Below are positions 19,081 through 29,280 of a DNA stretch of 64,000 nt, piece by piece. The notes below the pieces were generated by a model. It was not told the origin of the DNA. It made no database searches and saw only the letters and a list, made by a program, of their open reading frames with translations. Source of the DNA: Pseudoalteromonas lipolytica (GTDB taxonomy: Bacteria > Pseudomonadota > Gammaproteobacteria > Enterobacterales > Alteromonadaceae); contig NZ_LJTC01000001.1 in assembly GCF_001306915.1 (NCBI RefSeq), positions 221,887 through 285,886 of the forward strand. The letters run 5' to 3'. Within the stretch, counting starts at the first letter, position 1. Each line of letters starts with the position of its first letter. Both the position numbers and the translations under genes were made by a program.

Positions 19081-19320
19081 TTATTTAACTTCACCTAATT
19101 TTTCGGCATTAGCTTTACATTGATTATAAGCTTCAATGCACTTGTTACTACACACCTTATGAACTAAGCCATCAGCGGTGCTTTGTTGTTCACAGCTTGC
19201 CTCGCATTGGTAGTTTTGTTGAGCGCATTGTTGCATTTCTGGGTTTTCAATTTTATTTGAGCAAGCAGACAGTAATGTCATAGCAAATAATGTTGCTGCA
19301 ATTGCAGGTAGTTTTTTCAT
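19081..19320 (-). CDS. Small Cys-rich lipoprotein
   Basis: A 79-residue protein with a signal peptide ending in the lipobox LLSAC (lipidated C20), so it is anchored in the outer or inner membrane. The mature part contains six more cysteines arranged CAQQNYQC, EASC, VCSNKC and NQC, a spacing suggesting three disulfides in the periplasm. I do not recognise the family. It lies 57 bases downstream of panC on the same strand and may be cotranscribed with pan genes, with no evident functional link. Confidence 0.75.
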   Translation of the reverse strand: MKKLPAIAATLFAMTLLSACSNKIENPEMQQCAQQNYQCEASCEQQSTADGLVHKVCSNKCIEAYNQCKANAEKLGEVK

Positions 19321-19377
19321 GCTTATCCCTAGTTTATGTCTTTTATTTGCAATCCATCTTACCCAGATTATTGCTAT

Positions 19378-20229
19378 TTAATCCAGCTCAACTTGTAAAT
19401 TGTCAATTAAACGTACTGAGCCCAAATAAGCAGCAGCTAAAATAACAAGTTGTTTATCAGCCGTTGTTGCCGGCTTTAATGTTGAGCGCTCTGCTACCGC
19501 ATAATAGTCAGGTTTAAGGCCTGCACTTTCAAGCTGTGCTTTTGCATCAGCCTCAAGTGTAGCAATGTCTGCATTGCCTTGCTTCAGTGCTGTTGCTGTA
19601 TTATTTAACGTGGCAAACAGTACTTTTGCAGTGTCTTTTTGCTCATCAGATAAATAGCCATTACGAGAGCTCATTGCTAACCCAGAGATTTCACGGCAAG
19701 TAGGTACGCCAATTATCTCTACAGGGATAGATAAATCGCGTGTCATGGTTTTAATCACTTGCAGCTGCTGAAAGTCTTTCTCACCAAAACAAGCAAAGTC
19801 AGGCTGTACTAAATTAAATAACTTAGTAACAACGGTTGCGACGCCTTTGAAGTGACCAGGGCGCGAGCCGCCACAATAACCCATAGAAACACCCGGCACA
19901 TCGACAAAGCTTTGCTCGCCTAAACCATTTGGGTAAATCGTTTCAACGGATGGTGTAAACACGATATCAGTACCGAGTTCAGCTAAACCTTGTTTATCTT
20001 CGTTAAGTGTACGTGGGTAGCTATCAAGATCTTCGTTAGCCCCAAACTGCATTGGGTTCACAAAGATACTCACAACCACTTTATCAGCTAAGGTTTTGGC
20101 TTTTTCAACCAGTGAAAAGTGACCTTGGTGTAAATTGCCCATAGTAGGCACTAGTGCAATGCTCAGGCCCGCTTGACGCCAAGCTTTGATTTGGCTGCGT
20201 AACGATTTGATTTCAGTGATTGATTGCAT
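19378..20229 (-). CDS. panC: Pantothenate synthetase
   Basis: The 283-residue enzyme joins pantoate and beta-alanine with ATP to make pantothenate. The nucleotidyl-transferase HIGH-like motif is seen in [15 protein letters not shown], then [22 protein letters not shown] and the KMSKS-like [11 protein letters not shown]. The length is normal. Its ATG follows immediately after the panB stop codon (TAAATG on the minus strand), so the two are translationally coupled. Confidence 0.96.
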   Translation of the reverse strand: MQSITEIKSLRSQIKAWRQAGLSIALVPTMGNLHQGHFSLVEKAKTLADKVVVSIFVNPMQFGANEDLDSYPRTLNEDKQGLAELGTDIVFTPSVETIYPNGLGEQSFVDVPGVSMGYCGGSRPGHFKGVATVVTKLFNLVQPDFACFGEKDFQQLQVIKTMTRDLSIPVEIIGVPTCREISGLAMSSRNGYLSDEQKDTAKVLFATLNNTATALKQGNADIATLEADAKAQLESAGLKPDYYAVAERSTLKPATTADKQLVILAAAYLGSVRLIDNLQVELD

Positions 20230-21024
20230 TTATTTAAACTCGTGTTCGGTACTTGGGAAAGCACCACTTTTTACATCTTCACAATACTTTTGCACTGCTG
20301 CTGGCATATTGCCGGTTTCTAATAAAAAGTTCTTTGAAAACTTAGGAATATAGCCTGCCGAAATACCAACTAGGTCGTGCATTACTAAGATTTGCCCATC
20401 AGTTTGATTACCTGCACCAATACCAATGGTAGGAATGTTCAGCTCATCAGTAATACGTTTAGCAAGCTCACTTGGAATACATTCTAAAACAAGTAACTGC
20501 GCACCTGCCGCCTCAAGTGCTTTCGCATCGCTAACCATTTTATCAGCTTGAGATTGCTCACGACCTTGAATTTTAAAACCACCAAATACATGCACTGACT
20601 GAGGTGTTAAGCCTAGGTGGCCACATACTGGAATACCTTGTTGGGTCATCGCACGAATGCTGTCGTGCAGCCATTCGCCACCTTCAAGCTTGATCATGTT
20701 TGCCCCAGCACGCATCAGCTCTGCAGCATTTTTACAGGCATCAGTTGGGTTGGCATAGGTCATAAAGGGTAAGTCAGCAATTACAAATAATTCACGGCTA
20801 CCTGCTCGTACGCAGCGTGTATGATAAGCAATCTCTGTGTTGGTTACTGCTAATGTGTCATCAGCACCTTGCAATACCATACCTAAAGAGTCACCAACTA
20901 AAATCACCTCGACGCCATTATCATGAAACAATTTAGCAAAACTGGCATCGTAAGCTGTTAATGCGGTGATTTTTTGTTGTTCTTGTTTCATTTTATTCAA
21001 GGTTGAAACGGTGATTTTAGACAT
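20230..21024 (-). CDS. panB: 3-methyl-2-oxobutanoate hydroxymethyltransferase
   Basis: This 264-residue enzyme makes ketopantoate from alpha-ketoisovalerate and methylenetetrahydrofolate, the first step of pantothenate synthesis. Clear motifs are [50 protein letters not shown] and [22 protein letters not shown]. It lies in the conserved order pcnB-folK-panB-panC. GAGGAAAT precedes its ATG. All usual parts appear intact. Confidence 0.96.
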   Translation of the reverse strand: MSKITVSTLNKMKQEQQKITALTAYDASFAKLFHDNGVEVILVGDSLGMVLQGADDTLAVTNTEIAYHTRCVRAGSRELFVIADLPFMTYANPTDACKNAAELMRAGANMIKLEGGEWLHDSIRAMTQQGIPVCGHLGLTPQSVHVFGGFKIQGREQSQADKMVSDAKALEAAGAQLLVLECIPSELAKRITDELNIPTIGIGAGNQTDGQILVMHDLVGISAGYIPKFSKNFLLETGNMPAAVQKYCEDVKSGAFPSTEHEFK

Positions 21025-21053
21025 AATTTCCTCTAAGGCTTAGCCTTGGTTGA

Positions 21054-21542
21054 TTACTGCTGAGGGAGTTGTTGTAAATCGTTTAAAGGCAACGTTTTTG
21101 TTATATCAGCAAGTGATTGATTATTCGGTAGTACAAGTGTTGGTGCAATTTCCAACAAGGGGTAAACAACAAACTCTCGCTCTGTTAGGCCATAATGAGG
21201 CACGGTTAAGCGAGGGGTGTCTATTACGTCATTACCGAACAATAAAATATCTATATCAAGGGTACGCGGACCCCAGCGCTGTTCTTTTCTAACACGGCCA
21301 TGCTCAAGCTCAATGGCTTGCGTTAAATCAAGCAACTGCTCTGGCATAAGTGCAGTTTTAACACATGCGACCGCATTTACATAATCGGGTTGATCTTGTG
21401 GCCCCATGGGTTTGCTTGCGTAATCATGGGATACACAAACAAACTCAACATCTTCTAATGCTTTTAGGGCAGCGACAGCAGCATGAATTTGTTTACGTGG
21501 CGCGTTTAAATTGGCACCTAAACCTAAATAAACGGTATGCAT
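21054..21542 (-). CDS. folK: HPPK, 2-amino-4-hydroxy-6-hydroxymethyldihydropteridine pyrophosphokinase
   Basis: The 162-residue folate-pathway enzyme transfers pyrophosphate from ATP to hydroxymethyldihydropterin. VYLGLGANLN at the start, QPDYVNAVACVKT, RWGPRTLDIDILLFG and VPHYGLTEREFVVYPLLEI are HPPK signatures, including the two metal-binding aspartates in DIDILL. It starts three bases after the pcnB stop on the minus strand, as in E. coli, so the genes are probably coupled. Confidence 0.95.
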   Translation of the reverse strand: MHTVYLGLGANLNAPRKQIHAAVAALKALEDVEFVCVSHDYASKPMGPQDQPDYVNAVACVKTALMPEQLLDLTQAIELEHGRVRKEQRWGPRTLDIDILLFGNDVIDTPRLTVPHYGLTEREFVVYPLLEIAPTLVLPNNQSLADITKTLPLNDLQQLPQQ

Positions 21543-21544
21543 AC

Positions 21545-22924
21545 TTAGTCTACTTTTTTCTTGCGTGGGCGACGACGGCGCTTAGGGCCACCTTGGTGTC
21601 CTAAATTTTTAACCATCTCTTTTTGGCCGTTGATGTCTTGGCTTAGATAGGTTGTCCACCAATCAGCAAGCTCTTTTTGCTGCTCTTCGCCAGCTTGCAC
21701 ACGCAAAAGTAAGAAATCATAGGCTGCCTTGAAGCGAGGCTGTTGAGTCAGCCTATAAGCACGTTGACCACCTCGTTTATCAAGACGTTGCTGAATATGC
21801 CAAATATCGCGTGCACCCAGTGTGAAGCGTTTGGGTACTGCTACATGTTGTGCGTTTTCACTCAGTACTTTGTTCATCGCTTGTGCAAATGCATCGTACT
21901 CTGAAAGTTGATCGCGTTGTTGTAATTTTTTAGCAATGCTCAGTAATGGGAACCACAAAAGGGCTGCAAAAATAAAGGCTGGAGTGACTTTTTTATCAGC
22001 ATTAATACGTTTATCGGTGTTTTTAAACATTTGCAGGATAAATGTATGTTCAAAGCCTTCAGGGTTGGCATCTAAGATCTTATCAAGCGCAGGGAATAAT
22101 GCTTTGAATAAACCATACTGGCGAAGCATTAAGTAGTTTTCTTCTGCTTTGCCGTTTAAGAACAACTTGAGTGATTCTTCAAACAAACGAGCTGGCGGAA
22201 TATGGTCGAGTAAATTAGCAAGGCCTTTAATTGGCTTTTCGGTGCCAGGTGCAATGCTCATTCCTAGTTTGGTGGCAAAACGCACTGCGCGTAACATGCG
22301 CACAGGGTCTTCACGGTAACGTGTTTCTGGGTCGCCAATCAGCTCAATTTGTTTTGCTTTTATCGCGCTAATGCCATTGGCATAGTCATAAATACAAAAG
22401 TCGTTAATTGAGTAGTAAAGTGCATTAATCGAAAAGTCACGGCGCTCGGCATCTTCTTCGATGCTGCCATAGACATTGTCGCGCAGGAGTTGGCCGTGCT
22501 CGCTTGATTGGCTAATTTGATTTTTGCTTTCTTCGGCTTCGTGATGGCCGCGCATGGTCGCCACTTCAATAATTTCTCGACCAAACACGATATGGGCTAA
22601 ACGAAAACGACGACCAATTAGACGACAGTTACGAAATAGCTTTTTGATTTGCTCAGGGGTTGCGTTTGTTACAACGTCGAAGTCTTTTGGTTGTTGGCCT
22701 AACAATATATCTCGAATACAACCACCTACAAGGTAGGCATCAAAACCACCTTCTTTAAGGCGGTACAATACTTTGATTGCATTTGGGCTAAATTGTTTGC
22801 GCGAAATACCATGTTCACTGCGCTCGATCACCAAAGGTAACTCGCTCGTTGGCAAAGCATCACTTGATGTCGTGGCATTTGGGCCAATAATCTGCCGACA
22901 AAATTGAAAAAGCTTAGAAATAAT
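21545..22924 (-). CDS. pcnB: Poly(A) polymerase I, probable AUU start
   Basis: Poly(A) polymerase adds A tails that promote RNA decay. The protein shows VGGCIRDILLGQQPKDFDVVTNATPEQ (nucleotidyltransferase, with catalytic DFD), FRNCRLIGRRFRLAHIVFG, RDFSINALYY and a basic KRRRRPRKKK tail. No in-frame ATG lies near the expected N-terminus. The TTG at 22855 would omit a conserved segment. Upstream, three consecutive ATT codons (22927-22919) follow an AGGAG site, and the protein from there reads SKLFQFCRQII, similar to E. coli PcnB MFTRVANFCRKVL, which is known to start at AUU. The second ATT (22924) gives the same spacing to FCR as E. coli and a 7-base distance from the ribosome binding site; it gives 459 residues against 465 in E. 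coli. Confidence 0.9.
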   Translation of the reverse strand: MISKLFQFCRQIIGPNATTSSDALPTSELPLVIERSEHGISRKQFSPNAIKVLYRLKEGGFDAYLVGGCIRDILLGQQPKDFDVVTNATPEQIKKLFRNCRLIGRRFRLAHIVFGREIIEVATMRGHHEAEESKNQISQSSEHGQLLRDNVYGSIEEDAERRDFSINALYYSINDFCIYDYANGISAIKAKQIELIGDPETRYREDPVRMLRAVRFATKLGMSIAPGTEKPIKGLANLLDHIPPARLFEESLKLFLNGKAEENYLMLRQYGLFKALFPALDKILDANPEGFEHTFILQMFKNTDKRINADKKVTPAFIFAALLWFPLLSIAKKLQQRDQLSEYDAFAQAMNKVLSENAQHVAVPKRFTLGARDIWHIQQRLDKRGGQRAYRLTQQPRFKAAYDFLLLRVQAGEEQQKELADWWTTYLSQDINGQKEMVKNLGHQGGPKRRRRPRKKKVD

Positions 22925-22936
22925 AATCTGTCTCCT
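22919..22936 (-). promoter_or_regulatory. Ribosome binding site and triple ATT start of pcnB
   Basis: On the minus strand the sequence reads AGGAG-ACAG-ATT-ATT-ATT. The distances from GGAG to the three ATT codons are 4, 7 and 10 bases, which favours the second. Weak initiation at AUU is known to limit PcnB synthesis in E. coli. Confidence 0.75.
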
Positions 22937-23123
22937 ACGACGCGGACTTTGCGACTCATCAAGTATAGCGTTTGTTTGATACTTCGCCGATGTGAGATTG
23001 ACGTGTAATCAGTGTGTTTTAAATGGCGCTAAATTAAGGTGTTGATGATTCGCACACTTTGGGTCGCTATCATATACCAGCAGGGCTGAAAAATTAAGTT
23101 ACTCGGCCTTTAAAATTGGCAAT

Positions 23124-24068
23124 TTATTTTTCAATAGTAACAAAGTTACAAAAAGGAGAGTTAGGATCCTCGCTAACTTGTATTTCTTGCACCTTTGGTA
23201 TGTGTTCAAGGCGGTAAGTTTCAACAGCCCAAGCTAACATCTGTTCGGTACTTAACGATAATAGTGAACTTTCTGGCTTTAAACCTAAAAAGCGCAAGGC
23301 ATCGAACAACGCGGGCTTTGGATTTGATTTTGCTATTGCGGGGGCGTAATTTTGCTTTGATAACTTAAAACCAGGTTTAGCTACCGCTAAAGGAAGGTGG
23401 GCGTATTCTGGGGCCGGTTTACTTAGTTGCTTAAACAAACTGAGTTGTCGTGCAGTTGGCTCGAGTAAATCAGCGCCGCGAACGACTCTTGTAATACCTT
23501 GTGCGATATCATCGGCGACTACGACCAGTTGGTAAGCAAATAAACCATCGCTGCGCTTTATTAAGTAATCTTCTTTGGCAAGTTGGCTATCAACATACAC
23601 TTCACCTTGAATTAAATCATGGTAGTGACTGGTTGCAAATTGCTGGGTTAAACGTAGCGCTGAATCAGTTAAAGCGTGGTTTTTATACCGGCAGTGGCCT
23701 TGGTATATTCCACCGATTGCTTTAATTTCTTTGCGCGTGCAATGACATGCATAAACAAGGTTTTGCGAAATTAACTCGTCAACAATGGCTTGGTATTGCT
23801 CATGACGCTGGGTTTGGTATATGACAGGCTCGTCCCAGTAAAGACCGTAAGCCTCTAAGGTATGTAATATATCGTCGCTAGCACCGCTTACAACACGCGT
23901 TGTGTCGATATCTTCAATGCGTACTAACCATTTTCCTTGATTTGCTTTTGCATCAAGGAAGCTACCCACAGCCGCTATAAGTGAGCCAAAATGTAATGGC
24001 CCTGAAGGGGATGGCGCAAAGCGGCCACGATATTCACGCATTGGCGTGTTAACGGCTGTGGTAGACAT
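23124..24068 (-). CDS. gluQ: Glutamyl-Q tRNA(Asp) synthetase
   Basis: A 314-residue paralogue of the GluRS catalytic core that attaches glutamate to queuosine in tRNA(Asp). The HIGH-like RFAPSPSGPLHFGSL, the zinc-site cysteines in YACHCTRKEI and GHCRYK, and the KMSKS-like FKLSKQN are visible. It lacks an anticodon-binding domain, which separates it from gltX at 49992. It lies 17 bases after dksA on the minus strand in the conserved dksA-gluQ-pcnB order. The start is the first ATG; a second at residue 10 is possible. Confidence 0.95.
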   Translation of the reverse strand: MSTTAVNTPMREYRGRFAPSPSGPLHFGSLIAAVGSFLDAKANQGKWLVRIEDIDTTRVVSGASDDILHTLEAYGLYWDEPVIYQTQRHEQYQAIVDELISQNLVYACHCTRKEIKAIGGIYQGHCRYKNHALTDSALRLTQQFATSHYHDLIQGEVYVDSQLAKEDYLIKRSDGLFAYQLVVVADDIAQGITRVVRGADLLEPTARQLSLFKQLSKPAPEYAHLPLAVAKPGFKLSKQNYAPAIAKSNPKPALFDALRFLGLKPESSLLSLSTEQMLAWAVETYRLEHIPKVQEIQVSEDPNSPFCNFVTIEK

Positions 24069-24085
24069 GGGCTAATTAAAGGATA

Positions 24086-24529
24086 TTAACCGCGTCCAGA
24101 TTGCTTTTCTTTAATTTCCGCAAGCGTTTTACAGTCTACACATAAATCAGCTGTAGGACGCGCTTCTAGGCGGCGGATACCAATTTCGATACCACATGAT
24201 TCACAGAAACCAAAGTCATCTTCTTTGATTAATTGAATCGTTTTTTCAATTTTCTTGATCAGTTTACGCTCACGGTCACGAGTACGAAGTTCTAATGAGA
24301 ATTCTTCTTCTTGTGCTGCACGGTCTACTGGATCCGGAAAGTTAGCTGCTTCGTCTTGCATATGCGATTTAGTACGGTCTACTTCGTTACGTAAATCGTT
24401 ACGCCAAGCTTCTAAAATTGTTTTGAAATGAGCACGTTGTGCTTCATTCATGTACTCTTCACCTGGCTGTTCTTGGTATGGTTCCAACCCGGCCTGAGCC
24501 AATAACCCTAGTCTTTTTTGGTCTGGCAT
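24086..24529 (-). CDS. dksA: RNA polymerase-binding transcription factor DksA
   Basis: The 147-residue protein acts with ppGpp on RNA polymerase in the stringent response. A long coiled coil (about residues 35-105) carries the [11 protein letters not shown] tip with its acidic residues, and a four-cysteine zinc finger follows (FGFCESCG and LCVDCK). Length and sequence match DksA closely. It is the first gene of the minus-strand cluster, and CAGGAGAAAG-like sequence precedes the ATG. Confidence 0.97.
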   Translation of the reverse strand: MPDQKRLGLLAQAGLEPYQEQPGEEYMNEAQRAHFKTILEAWRNDLRNEVDRTKSHMQDEAANFPDPVDRAAQEEEFSLELRTRDRERKLIKKIEKTIQLIKEDDFGFCESCGIEIGIRRLEARPTADLCVDCKTLAEIKEKQSGRG

Positions 24530-24741
24530 AACTTTCTCCTAAATCCTTAATATTTTGCCCAGCGTTAGCCGGCGGCTATAAATAGCAGAATCATTAGACT
24601 GAGGCAAATTTATTTTTAATTAATCCTCTTGACCTTGCACTAATGATTGCTCAAATAATTATGGGCGGTTTGGTAAGCCCTTAACTACTCGTCATTTTTT
24701 TAAATTTGCTAAGTTATATGGGCAAAAAAAAATAATACAAC

Positions 24742-25731
24742 TTAAATAGTATATAAAGCTAAAAACTTTTTTGGCGTGGTTTTGTACCAACGCTTAAAGG
24801 CGCGTTGTAGAGCGCTTTGTTCAGAAAAGCCTAACTTGTTGCTAATTTCCAGTGCAGATAGGCCTTTTAGAAGCATCTCTTTTGCAAGCAGTTTTCGTTG
24901 CTGATCAATGAGTTTAGAAAAACTAAGTTGCTGATTTGAAAGGTGACGTTGTAAAGTGCGTTTTTTAATATTGAGTTGAATTGATGCTTGCTCAAGGGTC
25001 GGTATGTGAGGCAATTGGGTATTAATGAAAGTAACTAACTGCGAGGCATAATCATGCTGTGATACAGCTGTATCGACTTGAGATAATAAAATGTTTTCAA
25101 GCTCGGGGTTAGGAGATTGCAGTCGACATTTAAGAATCGATTTACTAAAAATAAGAGAATTTGAGTTAGCTGAAAACTCAATAGGGCAATTAAAAACCTG
25201 TTTATAAACAGTTAAACTTTCTGGGGTTGGGGTGGGTCTAGTCAACTGTACTTTTTCAAGGCTAACATCGGCATGATTGTGACAACAGTGCTTAGCAAAT
25301 GAAAGCCAACTGCTAAATAATTCATCTACCATGTAATGCTGTATGTTACTTTGAGCATGCCAGCTTAGACGACAAAACTCGTCTTCAGAAACGAGTTCAA
25401 TGTGACCAATATTTCGTATTGTTTTGCTTAATCTCTGTGCATGCTCCAGTGCTTTTTCTAAGTTTTTGCTCACTAATGCAACATGACCTAGTAGCCCCCA
25501 ATTTTGTGCTTTTAAAGAGTTGCCAAACTCCAGCCCAATATGCTCTTGTTGTAATATTTTATCGCCATAGTGCATGAGTGACTCATAGTCAGTGATAGGA
25601 AAGCGGGCGCTTACATCGTCCAAATCTTTCAGTCGTTCACCGAGCAAAGCTTCAATTTGTTTGCTACACATGCCTTGGCGTTCTAAAAAAAATACAAGTG
25701 AGCGAATTATCTGGCAACTGATATAAAACAT
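24742..25731 (-). CDS. AraC-family transcriptional regulator
   Basis: The 329-residue protein has an N-terminal arabinose-binding-like domain (about residues 20-200, with GLLGHVALVSKNLEKAL near residue 80) and a C-terminal AraC DNA-binding domain with two helix-turn-helix motifs (about 230-325, including NIKKRTLQRHLSN and KLGFSEQSALQRAFKRWYKTTPKKF). This layout is typical of OruR/ArgR-like AraC regulators. It is divergent from the acylase-like gene at 25879 and may control it. The ligand is unknown. Confidence 0.88.
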   Translation of the reverse strand: MFYISCQIIRSLVFFLERQGMCSKQIEALLGERLKDLDDVSARFPITDYESLMHYGDKILQQEHIGLEFGNSLKAQNWGLLGHVALVSKNLEKALEHAQRLSKTIRNIGHIELVSEDEFCRLSWHAQSNIQHYMVDELFSSWLSFAKHCCHNHADVSLEKVQLTRPTPTPESLTVYKQVFNCPIEFSANSNSLIFSKSILKCRLQSPNPELENILLSQVDTAVSQHDYASQLVTFINTQLPHIPTLEQASIQLNIKKRTLQRHLSNQQLSFSKLIDQQRKLLAKEMLLKGLSALEISNKLGFSEQSALQRAFKRWYKTTPKKFLALYTI

Positions 25732-25878
25732 AGGTCATTCATAGTTATTATTATTTTAATAGAAGTAACGCTGCATTAGTTGGCGCGCAAAGTCAATTTT
25801 TTGCGTGAAAGGTCAAGATTTAGCCTACTATTTAAGGCAAGCTGGGGGGTGGACATACAATCATAATAAGGATCCACA

Positions 25879-28422
25879 ATGAAACTCAATCCCCTGCTAA
25901 TCGGTATTGCTGCGGCTTTGCTCGTCGGCTGTAATTCAGATAAAGATAACAATGACACCACAGCTCCCGTTGTTACCCCTGACCCAGATCCAGTTGTAAA
26001 AGTAGATATTCCTGCATTTTCCGAAGGCAATACGTTACAAGCGAATGTGCGATGGACAACCTATGGTGTACCCCATATCACAGCAGCAAATTTAGAGAGT
26101 TTGGCGTTTGGAGCAGGGTTTGCATATGCAAAAGATCATGCTTGCTTATTAATGGACCAAATTATTAAAGTGCGAGGCGAACGCTCAAAATACTATGGCC
26201 CAGATAAGGTTGCTGGAAGTGGAGATTCACAGCACTTAATATCAGACTTTGGTTATAAAGCATTAGGAGTGAATGAGTACGCACTGCAACATTATGATGA
26301 ACTCAATGAAGACAGTCGCGCCCACTACGAGGGGTTTGTACAGGGGTTTAATAAATACGTAACAGACACCGGTGTTGAAAACCTTGCTCCAGAGTGTGCA
26401 TCGCAACCTTGGGTTACCCAACTAACAGCACAAGATATGCTTGCCTATTCAATGGCTACCGTGCAGTTAGCCAGTTCAGCTAATTTTTTAGAGTTAGCTT
26501 TTTTTGCCAACCCTGGGGATAGCAATGAATATTTACCTGTACCAATGAGCGGTGCTCCTTCAGCTGTTTCTAGTATCACTAACAACATTGCTCAGCAAGC
26601 TGCGCAATTTAAACTTGAAAAAAAATATAAACATTTGGGTTCAAACGGTTGGGGCCTAGGTAAAGACATGATGGCCAATGGCAAAGGAGGATTACTCGCT
26701 AATCCACACTTTCCTTATGAGGGAAATTTGCGGTTTTGGCAGTCTCATTTGACCATACCTGGTGCTATGGATGTAATGGGGGGGAGTCTTCAGGGAATGC
26801 CGGGCGTTATTAATATTGGCTTTAACGAGCATGTAGCTTGGACGCATACTTTTTCGACTGCGCGTCACTTTTTAATTTATCAATTGGCTTTAAATGAAAA
26901 TGATAGAATGAGTTATAGTGTTGAAGATGAGCAGTACTCAATTACTGAAAAAGTCGTTACTGTTGAAGTGGCTACTGGTGCTGGCAGTACAATTGAGTTG
27001 AGCAAGGCCTTTTATTATAGCCATCATGGATTAATGCTCGAAACACCTGTAGAAAATGGCTTAGGTTGGAGTGATACTCAAGCATTTACGATAAAAGATG
27101 CTAACGAATTTAATATGGATGTCGTTGCTCAGTGGTCGGCTTTAAACCAAGCTGTAAGCCTTGAAGATATGAAAGCAGCCTTTGCTGAGTTTGATGGTGT
27201 GTCTTTCAATAACACCATGGCAGCAGACAAAGAAGGTAATGTCTTTTATGTTGACGATAGCACGGTTTTAAAGCTTGACGATCAAGCGAACTTAGCCATT
27301 CGATTACAACCAGAGCTTGTTGCTTTGAGAGAGTCCGTCGGCTTTGACATTGTTCCTGGCAATATGAAGCTATTTGAAAGCCAAGGCAAAGTACCATTTA
27401 ACGAAGCGCCGCAATTAACACGCACAGATTATGTACAAAATTCTAATGACAGCTATTGGGTTACTAATCTTAACGAGCCACTCATCGGCTTTGCGGCTCA
27501 ATATGGTGATGTGCATAAACCCCTATCACTAAGAACAAGAATGGGATTGAAGCTTCTTCAGCAAGGAGGAGGCGAAGATGCTAAATTTACCTTGGATGAG
27601 TTAGAGCAGGCATTAGTTGGTAATCACTTTTACCTTGAGAGTTTAGTGTTTGAAGAGCTGGCATTACAATGTTTTGCACAAGGGGACTTACCAATTGAAT
27701 TAAGTAACGGTACGCAAGTTTATATCAGCCAAGCATGTGATTTATTAGCTAATGCCGATGGTAAAATGAACTTAGATACGCAAGGTGCTGCTTTATTTCG
27801 CGAGTTTGCGCACTTATTTAACGCAAAAGAGCATCTTTATGACAATTTTGATGTGACTAACCCTGCTAATACGCCAAATACATTACGCAAAGATAAAGTT
27901 GCTTTAACTGCATTGGCACATGCTGTTTATAATTTACAAGCAAATAATGTTGCACTGGATAGTCGCTTAGATGAATTATAGTTTGTCGAAAAATCACTTG
28001 CCGGTGGCAGTGGCTCAGGTGAAAAGCTACCTTGGGCTGGTCCTATGCATGTGGAAGGTGGGTTTAACGTGTTCAGATATGATCGCAGTAACTTAACGCG
28101 TTCGACACTGATCCCTTACACGGATTATGCTGTTCTAAATGATGCTGTGACGGGTAAACCTCTTGCATCAAACTTAACGCCGCAGGGATACCCTGTTAAC
28201 TATGGCTCTAGTTGGATGTTTGTAATGAACTTTACAGAAAATGGCCCTGAGGCAAAAGGTTTGTTAACCATGTCACAAAGTTCAGACTCACATTCAGAAC
28301 ATTTTGATGATCAAAGTCGCTATTATTCTCAGTCGGCTAAGCTTAGACCTTTACTTTTTAAAGATGAAGATATTGAGCTTAACCTGATTGATGAAGTCGA
28401 CCTGTCAATGACTAAGCAATAA
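25879..28422 (+). pseudogene. Penicillin/AHL acylase-like lipoprotein gene interrupted by an in-frame TAG
   Basis: From the ATG at 25879 the frame codes a lipoprotein signal (LLVGC, C18) and an Ntn-hydrolase of the penicillin acylase family. The nucleophile is S255 in LGSNGWGLG, where self-cleavage would make the alpha and beta chains, and RFWQSHLTIPG and FNEHVAWTHTFS follow. A TAG at 27979-27981 stops it after 700 residues, but the same frame continues without a shift for 146 more codons to a TAA at 28422. That tail contains HVEGGFNVFRYDRSN and YGSSWMFVMNF, the expected C-terminal beta-chain region. A recent nonsense mutation, perhaps from CAG, is the simplest reading. Sequencing error or suppression is possible. 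Family members hydrolyse acyl-homoserine lactones, penicillins or other amides. Confidence 0.82.
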
Positions 28423-29131
28423 AAGGTACTTTTTCAGCCAGTCTGATCTGGCTGGCTGAAATTTCTGCTTTATAAGCAATCACTTCAACCCCTTTTTTTA
28501 TAGCTTCAGTCAAAAGCTGGGCATATTTCGGATCGATATGTTCTGCTGCACTTACTTGATTGATACCGTCGTGTAAAACTGCAAAAAGCAGAACGGCACG
28601 ATGCCCTTGCTGTACCATTTCTACTAATTCCCTGACATGTTTTTGGCCACGTTCAGTTTTTGCATCCGGAAAATACCCTTGTCCGGAGTGTGGTTCTGTT
28701 TGTGAAAGTAATGTCACAGATTTTACTTCTACATAGCAATGGGGTTTATGTTCATCTGTTAGTAAAAAGTCGATACGGCTATTTTCTTGGCCGTATTTTA
28801 CTTCTGCAGCAATGGTTTGATAGCCAACAAGTTCAGCAATCGCGCCTGTATTTAAAGCTTCTAGCACAACCTGGTTTGCAATAGCGGTATTAACACAAAT
28901 TAAGTGGTCGAATTGGTTCTGAGTTAATTGCAAGGATTGAGGGTACTTACGTTTAGCATTATCACTGGTTGAATAAAAAGCCTTAAACCCAGGCTCTGCA
29001 CAGCCCGTCATTTTGCCTGTATTAGCACAGTGAGCTGTAAACTCTGCGCCATCGGCAGTTTTTAAGTCGGCTAAAAAGCGCTTGTAGCGCTTAATTAAGG
29101 TGGCTGATTGTAATGCAGGAGTAAACTTCAT
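28412..29131 (-). CDS. sfsA: DNA/RNA nuclease SfsA family protein
   Basis: A 239-residue protein close to E. coli SfsA, with [78 protein letters not shown] and a C-terminal [10 protein letters not shown]. SfsA was first named for a sugar fermentation phenotype, and its nuclease activity is now inferred from the PD-(D/E)XK-like core (D, E and K in IDFLL and VEVKS). The ATG at 29131 (MKFTPALQ) matches the E. coli start; a 20-residue extension upstream has no support. It is convergent with the acylase gene and overlaps its 3' end by 11 bases. Confidence 0.93.
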   Translation of the reverse strand: MKFTPALQSATLIKRYKRFLADLKTADGAEFTAHCANTGKMTGCAEPGFKAFYSTSDNAKRKYPQSLQLTQNQFDHLICVNTAIANQVVLEALNTGAIAELVGYQTIAAEVKYGQENSRIDFLLTDEHKPHCYVEVKSVTLLSQTEPHSGQGYFPDAKTERGQKHVRELVEMVQQGHRAVLLFAVLHDGINQVSAAEHIDPKYAQLLTEAIKKGVEVIAYKAEISASQIRLAEKVPFIA

Positions 29132-29280
29132 GACTTTACCTGATTGGTTTTTCTTTATTGTAAGTGATTCATTACGCGGATTAAACCACACTTCATAACG
29201 CTATTTATCGCAAGCTGTTGGGAACTGACGTTGGCTGTAGTAAACTCAATCAACATTTTTAGCGCAAAGAGTATTCTAAC

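Noticed and set aside
24742..25731. LuxR-type quorum-sensing regulator beside the acylase
   Set aside because: The C-terminal motifs are AraC type, with two helix-turn-helix units, and no autoinducer-binding domain or luxI gene is present.
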